Assembly: GCA_023411175.1 (NCBI GenBank)
Contig: JAEYPB010000088.1
Location: forward strand, 1-47,339
Source: Bacillota bacterium
Lineage (GTDB): Bacteria; Bacillota; Clostridia; Christensenellales; Aristaeellaceae
Direction of reading: 5' to 3'
Length of the DNA: 47,339 bases
The number at the start of each line of letters is the position of its first letter. Position 1 is the first letter of the stretch. This document shows positions 40,643-47,339 of this stretch, one piece after another. Below the pieces are notes generated by a model. It saw nothing but the letters and a program-made list of their open reading frames with translations. It was not told the origin of the DNA and ran no database searches. The position numbers and the translations under genes are program-made.

Positions 40643-43180
40643 TCAGCGATCGAGCGCCACCGCGTGGTGGGGGATGAGAAGGTCTTCCAGCATGCGCCGC
40701 GTACGGCTCTGGCAGGTGAAGAGAAGCGCCTGCCTGCCTTCGGCGAAGTCCGCGATCACCCGGAGCATGCGCGCCGCGCGCTCGTCGTCCAGCTGGGCCA
40801 GGCTGTCGTCCAGAATCACCGGGCACGGTTTTTCGCCCATCAGAAATTCGATCAGCCCCAACCGGAGCGCGAGGTAGATGGCGTCGGCGGTGCCGCCGGA
40901 GAGCCGGTCGGGCGACACGGTCTGCCCGGAAGCCTCGGCGCGTACGATGAGGTCCGTATCGATGTACAGCCGCGCGTAGCGGCCGGAGGTGACCTGTCCG
41001 GAGACCTCCGCGATGGCGCGGCCCAGCGCGGGGGAGAGTTTTTTGCGCATCGCCGCGGCGGCCTCCTCGATGCGCGCCTTCGCAAGGTCGATGGCCTCCG
41101 CCCTTCGAGTCAGCGCGTCCATTTTCTCCTGGCTCAGCGCGATCTCTCCGTCGATGTCCGGGAGGGTGCGGCAGCCGTTCTCGATGGCCTCCCGCTCGGC
41201 GGCGTGGCGGTTCATTTCGATCTTCTTTTTTAGAATTTCGCCGGCACGCTGCTCGATCATATGTGCCAGCGCGCCCGCGTCGCGGACTGGTTCCTGCTCC
41301 GGCGAAGCGCCGCTTGTCAGCGCGTCGTAATCGTCGCCGCCCAGGCATTCGGCCAACAGCCGCCGCTCGCCCTCCAGCGTCCGGACAAGCGCCCCTCGGT
41401 CGCGCAGCTGTTTGAGGCGGGCGTTCAGCGCCTCCGGTGCGCCGCCTGCATCCGCGTCCAGCCCCGCCGCCGTCAGAATGCGGCGGATGGCCTCAGCCTG
41501 CCCGTCGCGCCGCGCCGCGGCGTTATCTGCCTGCCGGGCAAGCGCGTCGCGCCGGGCGGAGAGAGCGCGCGCTTCCGCCAGCGCGGCATCGTACCGCGCG
41601 ACCGCCCTTCGGTAGTCCTCGAGCGAATCCATTCCGGCGCGCTCGAGCAGCGCGGAGAACTCTCCCGTCGCCTCCTCCAGCGCACTTTCCGCGCCCCGCA
41701 AAGCGTGGCGCGCAGCGTCCAGCGCCTGCTCGGCGCAGGCGCGTTCCTCCAGCGCCGACAGCACGGCGTCAAACTGCGCCGGCGACGACGCGCCGAGAGA
41801 TTTCAGGATGTCCGCCTTTTCGCCAGCTGTCTTTTTGCTGCGCAGGTTCTTTGCGACGCCCAGTGCGATGAGAAGCGCGGCGGGCGCGGCCAGCGCGAAC
41901 GCCGTCGGATGGAGGAAGCCGAGGAGCGCCGACAGAAGGAGGATCGCCCCTGCCGCGACCATCCAGCGGTCGGGTTTTTCCTGCGGCAGGGCGTCAAAGC
42001 GCGCGATCAGCATGCGGGCGCGCTGCGCGTCCACGGCAGGTTCCGGCGGAAGCGATCCGAGGATCTCGCTCACGGCCTCGTCCCGGGCCTTGAGGTCGCT
42101 CTCGAGGAGCGTCATGCGGGCGTCGCTGCGCTCCAGCGCGCCGGAAAGGGCGCGCGCTTCCTCGGTAAGGCCTGAATGTTCGATCTGCGCCCGCGCGGCG
42201 GCGATTTCGCCGTCCAGATCAGAAAGATCCTTGAAGAGGGACTCCGCCTGCCGCGCCAGCGTTTGGGCGCTCCGGGCGTCTTCGATCGCCTGCTCCAGCG
42301 CCTCCTCGTGCAGGCTGCCGTCCTCAGGCATCGCGCGAAGCGCCGCTTCCAAACGGCCAATCTCTTCTTTATATGCGCGGGCGGTCTCGGCGCGCTTCCA
42401 GCGGGCGTGGCGCTTTGCGCCTTCGAGCGCCATTTCGTCTTCGCGCTGGGCGGCTTCAAGCGCCTCGATCTCTTTTTTCAGCGCCAGCTCCCGCCGGGCG
42501 TCCTCGGCGGCCTCGCCGCGCCGTTTTTCGGACTCCTGGCGCTCGGACAAAAGCGCCGTCAGCTTTTTTTGCTGTTCGCCCAGCGGCGTGCCGCTGCGCC
42601 TGGGGGTGCCCAGCTCCGCCCGGCGCGCGTCCAGCCATTTCGCCGCACCGGAGGCGCTGAGCCCGCCCGTGCCGGTCTCGCTGAGGGCGTCGATCCGGTC
42701 GGAGAGTTCCGCACCCAGCGCGTCGTCCGACCGCACCGCCTGCTGCCGCACGTACAGCGTACCCTCAAAGGCCGTCTGGCTGATGCCGAGGAAGTACAGC
42801 CCCGGCTCGCGGATGCGCAGCGCCTGGTTGTAGTCCATGCGCTCGCTTTCATCCGAGCGGGTGGCGGCGTCCAGAAGTTTTACCTCGTCCTTCAGGAAGT
42901 TGCGTTCGAGGCGATAGGCGCGCCCCTCGTGGAGAAACTCCATCGCGCCCAGGTACCTGCCGGGGTTGTCCCAGGGCAGGTAGCGATCGTATTCGGGGGC
43001 GTAGATGCGACGCTTGACGTCGCGCTTGAAAAAACCGTACAGCATGCCGCTGATGAAGGCGGCCAGCGTGGTCTTTCCCGCCTCGTTCGGCGCTTCGATC
43101 AGGTTGATGCCGGGCTGAAGGGGTATGACCGCGTTCTGAAACCGGCCGAAGGCACCGGGTTCCAGCGTTTTCAGGATCAT
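40643..43180 (-). CDS. SbcC/YhaN-like AAA ATPase with coiled coil
   Basis: An 845-residue SMC-like ATPase of the YhaN type. The Walker A is EAPNEAGKTTLAA (residues 29-41) and the opening LEPGAFGRFQNAVIPLQPG is characteristic. A long Ala/Glu/Arg-rich coiled coil (about 180-400 and 450-690) is split by hydrophobic segments near 390-430 (MVAAGAILLLSALLGF, AFALAAPAALLIALGV). The C-terminal lobe has signature DRLSGGTADAIYLALRLG and Walker B CPVILDDSLAQLDDE. With the downstream-partner nuclease it should act on DNA ends. The membrane-like segments within the coiled coil suggest membrane association. Overlaps its partner by four bases. Confidence 0.88.
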   Translation of the reverse strand: MILKTLEPGAFGRFQNAVIPLQPGINLIEAPNEAGKTTLAAFISGMLYGFFKRDVKRRIYAPEYDRYLPWDNPGRYLGAMEFLHEGRAYRLERNFLKDEVKLLDAATRSDESERMDYNQALRIREPGLYFLGISQTAFEGTLYVRQQAVRSDDALGAELSDRIDALSETGTGGLSASGAAKWLDARRAELGTPRRSGTPLGEQQKKLTALLSERQESEKRRGEAAEDARRELALKKEIEALEAAQREDEMALEGAKRHARWKRAETARAYKEEIGRLEAALRAMPEDGSLHEEALEQAIEDARSAQTLARQAESLFKDLSDLDGEIAAARAQIEHSGLTEEARALSGALERSDARMTLLESDLKARDEAVSEILGSLPPEPAVDAQRARMLIARFDALPQEKPDRWMVAAGAILLLSALLGFLHPTAFALAAPAALLIALGVAKNLRSKKTAGEKADILKSLGASSPAQFDAVLSALEERACAEQALDAARHALRGAESALEEATGEFSALLERAGMDSLEDYRRAVARYDAALAEARALSARRDALARQADNAAARRDGQAEAIRRILTAAGLDADAGGAPEALNARLKQLRDRGALVRTLEGERRLLAECLGGDDYDALTSGASPEQEPVRDAGALAHMIEQRAGEILKKKIEMNRHAAEREAIENGCRTLPDIDGEIALSQEKMDALTRRAEAIDLAKARIEEAAAAMRKKLSPALGRAIAEVSGQVTSGRYARLYIDTDLIVRAEASGQTVSPDRLSGGTADAIYLALRLGLIEFLMGEKPCPVILDDSLAQLDDERAARMLRVIADFAEGRQALLFTCQSRTRRMLEDLLIPHHAVALDR

Positions 43181-44244
43181 GCCCTGCGGCCCCCTTCCAT
43201 CAGCGCGGTCAGCGCGTATTCCAGCGCCAGGCGCTCTTTCCCGGTCATCGCTTCCTCCGGGCCGAACGCGGCGATGACCTGGCCGGCGAGGTCGTCCCGG
43301 TGCTCGGCGGCGAGGGTTTCGAGGTCGTAGGCCGGGAGTGTCTCATCGATCAGGTAAGTCTGCCGCCCGGCGGTGCGCAGCCGCTCGGCCAGCGCCTCGG
43401 TGTCGGGCCGCGCTCCGGCGGGGTGGCTGCCAGTGAGCGTGATGGAGACCAGGCTGTCCCTGGGGAGCGGTTCAAGGGCCTCGAGGATGCGCGCCTCCGC
43501 GCCCCCGTTCTGGGCGGAGAGCTCGACCGAACGGCTCTCGTAGGTCGGCAACGGCAGCGGAACGAACTCCGCTGTCGGGCCGTCCGTTTCTACGACGACA
43601 AAGCCGCGAGGGCCGGTTTCGTTGCGATCCATGCCCAGAATCGAACCGGAATAGCGGATGCCCGGCGCGAGCTCCAAGGGCTGATGCACGTGGCCCAGCG
43701 CGCAGTAATCAAACCTGCGCAGAAAATTCATCCGCGCAGGGAGGTAGTCGCTCTCCGGGCTGATGGCGTCACAGTGGAGGAGCAGGATGTTGCGCTTTGC
43801 GCCGAGATCCAGCGGCGCTTCCTCGAGGGGATTGTGTCGCACCACCGCCTCCGGAAAGGAGAACGCGTGCAGCGCAGTATCCTCATTCAGCATGATCCGG
43901 CTGTAGCCCGCGGGCAGCAAATGGAGCTTGTCGCAGTTCAGCCGACCGTAGGGGCTGAGCGCGTCCAGCGGGTCGTGGTTGCCGGAGACGGCGTACATTT
44001 TCGCCGTTTTGAGACCGGACAGGATGTCCCGAAGCGTTCGGAGGTCCGCCGGGCGGATCTCGGCGGACTCGATCAGATCGCCGGCGCAGAGGATCGCGTC
44101 CACAGCGTTTTCGTTCGCGTAATCGACCAGAAGCCGGAGCGCCGCTTCCAGCGCCCGTCTCCGCGCGGCGGCGGCCTCCGGGCCGAACCGGGACGAGGAA
44201 AAGCGCCTGCCGAAGTGCGCGTCGGCCATGTGCATTAGTCGCAT
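43177..44244 (-). CDS. SbcD/YhaO-like metallophosphoesterase
   Basis: A 355-residue calcineurin-like phosphoesterase of the SbcD/YhaO class. Metal motifs are MADAHFGRRF, CAGDLIE, VSGNHDPLDALS, LLLHCDAIS and ALGHVHQP: all five blocks are intact. In SbcCD the nuclease trims DNA hairpins and ends with the partner ATPase. The gene comes first and overlaps the ATPase gene by four bases. ATG 44244 (MRLMHMADAHFG) follows GGAGGAGAAGGC. Confidence 0.92.
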   Translation of the reverse strand: MRLMHMADAHFGRRFSSSRFGPEAAAARRRALEAALRLLVDYANENAVDAILCAGDLIESAEIRPADLRTLRDILSGLKTAKMYAVSGNHDPLDALSPYGRLNCDKLHLLPAGYSRIMLNEDTALHAFSFPEAVVRHNPLEEAPLDLGAKRNILLLHCDAISPESDYLPARMNFLRRFDYCALGHVHQPLELAPGIRYSGSILGMDRNETGPRGFVVVETDGPTAEFVPLPLPTYESRSVELSAQNGGAEARILEALEPLPRDSLVSITLTGSHPAGARPDTEALAERLRTAGRQTYLIDETLPAYDLETLAAEHRDDLAGQVIAAFGPEEAMTGKERLALEYALTALMEGGRRA

Positions 44245-44465
44245 GCCTTCTCCTCCGTGGTAGTTTTTCTTTACATTTCGACAGCGTAACGCCGCTTTCC
44301 TGCCGCCGGGCGTAAAGCTTTCGCGCCGCCAAACGCTTGTGCAGTGCGACTAAAAAGCTCTGGCACAGCGTACTCTCAGCGCTCATGAGCGGCTCACCAA
44401 CGGAAGATACTCAGTCCGTACCGCTCGTTAAAGGTACTCCGGGCTCCACTGCCCTGGCAATAATA

Positions 44466-44506
44466 ACCGTTCTTGGGGCAGCCCCTTTCGGTGGCTGCCC
44501 CAAGAA
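44466..44506 (-). terminator. Intrinsic terminator after the BIG2 protein gene
   Basis: A 16-bp near-perfect stem (CGTTCTTGGGGCAGCC / GGCTGCCCCAAGAACG) with a short loop; the minus-strand tail is GTTATTATTG, 25 bases past the stop codon. The rest of the gap 44245-44465 shows no coding or RNA signal I can support. Confidence 0.8.
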
Positions 44507-44530
44507 CGCTGAAAGGTGTGATGTTATAGG

Positions 44531-47339
44531 CTATCTTGTGATTTTGAGCTTGACTTTCGCGGACAGCCTATTCGCCGTCGTGACGCGAATCTCCACGTAC
44601 CCAGGCTTCTTCGCCGCCAACAGGCCCTTTTTGTCGATGGTTGCGAGCCTCGTGTTGTAGGACTTCCAGGTCAGCGCCCGCATGGATCCGTTCAGTTCCA
44701 CAAGCGGCGGGATAAGCCGCAGCTTTTCTCCAACCCTTAATGTCCCGGGCAGGTTCAGCTTGATATAGGATGGGTAGGTCAGCACGGTTACGCTGCATGT
44801 GGCGGTCTTGCCGAGGTCGGTGGTGGCGCGTATGACCGCGGTGCCGTCAGCATGCGCCGTGACGACGCCGTTTTGATCGACGCTGGCGACGGACGGATTA
44901 TCGCTTGACCATGTCATGGACAGGTAGCCGGTCTTCGCGGGAGAGGCGGTGACGGCGAGCTTCGCAGTCGCGTTGCCGTTTGTGAAGAGCGTCATCGACT
45001 TCCTTATGGAGATGGAAGACGCTGGTTTTACGACTTTAAGCACCAATGAGCCGCTCTTCTTGCTGCCGTCTTTGGCGGCCGCTGTGATCCGGACTGTGCC
45101 GCCGGTCTTCCCCATGACCAGGCCCGACTGGTTCACGGTGGCGATTTTTGTTGAGTTGGAGGTCCACTTCAGCGCGGCATCGGCGGTGTTCGGCAACACG
45201 GTCGGCGTGACTTGCGCAGTCTTCCGGACGTAGATGGCCCTGACCGGCGCGGCGAGCGATATGCTCCCCACGGGGTGGGTCACGCGGACCTGCCGGGTGG
45301 TATACACGCCGTTGTGGGCGGTGGCGGTGATGGCTGCGGTGCCGAGAGAGACGCCGTATACGTTGCCCAGGCCGTCCACGGTGGCGACGGATGGATTGCT
45401 GCTGGACCATTCAAGCTTCCGGTAGGTAGCGCTGCTCGGGCTGACGGAGGCCTTCAGCTTCCGGGACTTGCCCTCAAAGATCGTGAAGCCGGGGTCCATT
45501 TTGACCGAGGAGGCCGGCACGATCACGCGCAGCTTAAACGCCTTCGTAATCGGGGCGGTGGTGCTGGTGTTGCGCGCGGAGATGGTGAGCGTGCAGGTGC
45601 CGGCCTTCAGGCCTTTCACAAGGCCCTGCTTCGTGACGCTCAGGGTCTTCGAATTGCTGGACTTGTACGCAAAGCTCGCGCCGACGGCCGCCGGGTCGGT
45701 CCTGGGCGACAGTTGGAGCGTACCCTTCAGGTTTAGTTCATAGGCGCCGTTTACCAGCGGCAGATCCTTCGGCAGGTTCGGGTCGATGGATAAGATCTTG
45801 TTGGAAACGGTGACGATGCAACTTGCGCCCTTGCTGTTGGGCGTTATTGCCCAGATGGCCGTGGTACCGTCACGCAAGCCGGTCACGACACCGTTGGAGA
45901 CGGTGGCAACCGACGGGTTGCCGCTGGACCAGGAGATGGTTTTAAAACTCGCGTCCGCGGGCAGCACCGTCGCGGTCAGCGTAGCCGTCTCGCCCTGCTT
46001 GAGCTTGACGCCCTTCGGGCTCTGGTCTATCGATACTGAGTCCACGTCCCGGTACACCGTTACCGTATAGCTGGCGGACAGGCCGCTGCCGTCGACGGTG
46101 GAAGCGGTAATGACCGAGGAGCCCTTGGCGACGCCCTGCACGATGCCGATTTCTGTGACCGTTGCGACAGCGGGATTGCTGCTGGACCATTCAAAACCCG
46201 GATAGGGTGTGTTTGCTGGGGATAGAACGACGGAGTGCAGTATATCTTGCCCGATCGCCACGGACGCGCTCGCGCTTTCAAACCGGATGTCCGTGAGTGT
46301 CGAATACGGCAGGACCTCATTATAACTCGTACAACTGATGTCCGCGCCTTGGGCGTACATGTAGCAGGTCGTGCTGGCGGTATCCACACGGCCCTTCGCA
46401 TCGGTCACGGTCGCGATGGCGGTGTATTCCGCGGCGGGCACGGGGCCCATCTGGAAGGCGACGCTTCCGCTGTGATTAAGAGCGGTGCGCATGCCGTGCA
46501 GCGGCACGCCGTTTTGATTCAGCGTGATGTCGATGTCGTAAGGCGGTGATCCGTGCTGCGCGCCGACCGTTAGGTAGATCCCCGTTGGGGATGTTTCAAC
46601 GTGCATGTCGTAGGCGAACGCCCGGAGCCTGGAAGCGGTGGACGAGACGACGACCTCGCACGTCGCCTTAACGCCGCTTTTGGCCGTGGCGGTAATGGTC
46701 GTCCGGCCCGGATTCCAGCCGGTGACCGTGCCGTTCTCCACCGTGGCGGTATGCGGGTTGCTGGATGACCAGACGAGCGTCTTGTCCGTCGCGTTCGCGG
46801 GGAGAATCGTGGTTTTCAGCTGGATTTTCCCGCCGTAGTAGAGCGGCACGCCCAGAGCCTCGATGGCGACCGAGGCCACGGGAATCGACGTATCCACGGT
46901 GATCGCGCAACTGGCGGACTTTCCGGTGCCGTCCTTTGCGGTGGCGGTGATGGTGGCGGTTCCGTCGCCCTTGGCGGTGACCACGCCGCCGTTCACGGTG
47001 GCGACCGCGGCGTTACTGGTGGACCAGATAACGCTTCTGTCGCTCGCGTCGGCAGGCAGCACGGCCTCCTGCAACGTGACGGTCTGGCCGATGCTGGTCA
47101 GTTTCGCGCTTCCCTGGTTCAGCGTTATGGAGGTTACCGGCCTGATCGCCGTCACCTTGCAGCTGGCGGAAAGGCCACTGCCGTCGGTGGCATAGGCGGT
47201 AATCACCGACGTACCTTCCGCGATGGCGGAAGCGACGCCGGTATCCGAAACCGTCACGGCGGCGGGATTGCTGCTAAACCACTCGAAATTCGGGCGGGTC
47301 GCGCCCCCCGGCGCGCCCCCCCGCGAGGCTGGTAGTGTT
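44531..47339 (-). CDS. Large bacterial Ig-like (BIG2) surface protein, 5' truncated
   Basis: The frame is open to the right window edge, so the N-terminus and any signal peptide are missing; at least 935 residues are present. It contains about ten BIG2-type Ig-like repeats of 75-90 residues, each with a WSSSNP-type motif followed by ATV and TITATA (for example WSSSNPSVATVDGLGNVYG, WTSNSTKIATVNQSGLVMG). One segment (around 46640-46330, RAFAYDMHVETSPTGIYLTV) is not BIG2 and has the look of a different Ig-like module. The protein ends in VKLKITR with no LPxTG or membrane anchor. It is probably a secreted adhesin or cell-wall-associated protein (inference). The two most similar repeats are the first visible one and the fifth. 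Confidence 0.9.
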   Translation of the reverse strand, partial: TLPASRGGAPGGATRPNFEWFSSNPAAVTVSDTGVASAIAEGTSVITAYATDGSGLSASCKVTAIRPVTSITLNQGSAKLTSIGQTVTLQEAVLPADASDRSVIWSTSNAAVATVNGGVVTAKGDGTATITATAKDGTGKSASCAITVDTSIPVASVAIEALGVPLYYGGKIQLKTTILPANATDKTLVWSSSNPHTATVENGTVTGWNPGRTTITATAKSGVKATCEVVVSSTASRLRAFAYDMHVETSPTGIYLTVGAQHGSPPYDIDITLNQNGVPLHGMRTALNHSGSVAFQMGPVPAAEYTAIATVTDAKGRVDTASTTCYMYAQGADISCTSYNEVLPYSTLTDIRFESASASVAIGQDILHSVVLSPANTPYPGFEWSSSNPAVATVTEIGIVQGVAKGSSVITASTVDGSGLSASYTVTVYRDVDSVSIDQSPKGVKLKQGETATLTATVLPADASFKTISWSSGNPSVATVSNGVVTGLRDGTTAIWAITPNSKGASCIVTVSNKILSIDPNLPKDLPLVNGAYELNLKGTLQLSPRTDPAAVGASFAYKSSNSKTLSVTKQGLVKGLKAGTCTLTISARNTSTTAPITKAFKLRVIVPASSVKMDPGFTIFEGKSRKLKASVSPSSATYRKLEWSSSNPSVATVDGLGNVYGVSLGTAAITATAHNGVYTTRQVRVTHPVGSISLAAPVRAIYVRKTAQVTPTVLPNTADAALKWTSNSTKIATVNQSGLVMGKTGGTVRITAAAKDGSKKSGSLVLKVVKPASSISIRKSMTLFTNGNATAKLAVTASPAKTGYLSMTWSSDNPSVASVDQNGVVTAHADGTAVIRATTDLGKTATCSVTVLTYPSYIKLNLPGTLRVGEKLRLIPPLVELNGSMRALTWKSYNTRLATIDKKGLLAAKKPGYVEIRVTTANRLSAKVKLKITR

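Noticed and set aside
43883..44386. 167-aa minus-strand ORF beginning MSAESTLCQSFL
   Set aside because: Overlaps the SbcD-like gene in another frame and has no family match; the intergenic part may be chance or a decayed remnant.
1..47339. CRISPR arrays, insertion sequences, prophage or att sites
   Set aside because: No regularly spaced short repeats and no transposase, integrase or phage genes were found in any frame.

Overview
The window looks like a chromosomal segment of a high-GC, endospore-forming member of the Clostridia (Firmicutes), probably an uncultured gut-type lineage. The evidence is a SpoIVFA/SpoIVFB pair, WhiA, GlpP, a T-box leader, MscL with a zinc-ribbon tail, DUF1538 with P-II, Amt fused to P-II and a Na+-pump decarboxylase beta subunit, together with Firmicute-type ribosome sites and sigma-A promoters. 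No phage, plasmid, transposase or CRISPR genes were seen. The most mobile-looking content is a family of small structured intergenic elements.

Layout. 1-2.5 kb: end of a sensor histidine kinase, then a GerMN lipoprotein bracketed by two copies of the element. 2.5-4.3 kb (-): asparagine-synthase-like protein without a glutaminase cysteine. 4.4-9.3 kb (+): MBL hydrolase, ComEC, HolA, AEC transporter. 9.3-11 kb: fRMsr (-) and a DUF2974 hydrolase (+). 11-13.1 kb (-): murB then whiA. 13.1-17.6 kb (-): an envelope set (YARHG protein, MBOAT acyltransferase, DHHW protein). 17.7-19.5 kb (-): D-aminopeptidase DppA and LD-carboxypeptidase. 19.7-23.1 kb (+): zinc alcohol dehydrogenase, CbbX/SpoVK-like AAA ATPase, radical SAM protein. 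23.2-25.3 kb (-): DUF1538 membrane protein and tandem P-II protein. 25.6-28.5 kb (-): T-box leader and a TIM-barrel/acyl-CoA synthetase fusion. 28.6-31.9 kb (-): glpP, and an Ldh-family dehydrogenase plus malic enzyme operon behind an attenuator. 32-36.8 kb: mscL (-), nucleotidyltransferase-like gene, Amt-P-II fusion and decarboxylase gamma/beta genes (+), the last two units each behind a structured leader. 36.8-38.7 kb: a second full element, a CGNR zinc-finger gene (-) and a QueG-like Fe-S protein (+). 38.8-40.6 kb (-): SpoIVFA, SpoIVFB and tRNA-Trp. 40.6-44.2 kb (-): SbcD/SbcC-like pair. 44.5 kb to the end (-): partial bacterial Ig-like (BIG2) surface protein.

Functional themes are nitrogen sensing (Amt-P-II, P-II/DUF1538), C3/C4 acid metabolism (malic enzyme, Ldh family, decarboxylase beta subunit), peptidoglycan and D-peptide turnover, extracellular polymer acylation, and sporulation.

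The two most unusual signals are non-coding or regulatory. One is a roughly 220-250 bp element present as two full copies and one truncated copy, with conserved blocks, position-conserved hairpins and a compensatory base-pair change; both full copies sit between direct repeats of local sequence. The other is a T-box leader in front of a sugar-isomerase-like/acyl-CoA synthetase fusion gene. All calls come from reading sequence and recognising families; no database search was possible.
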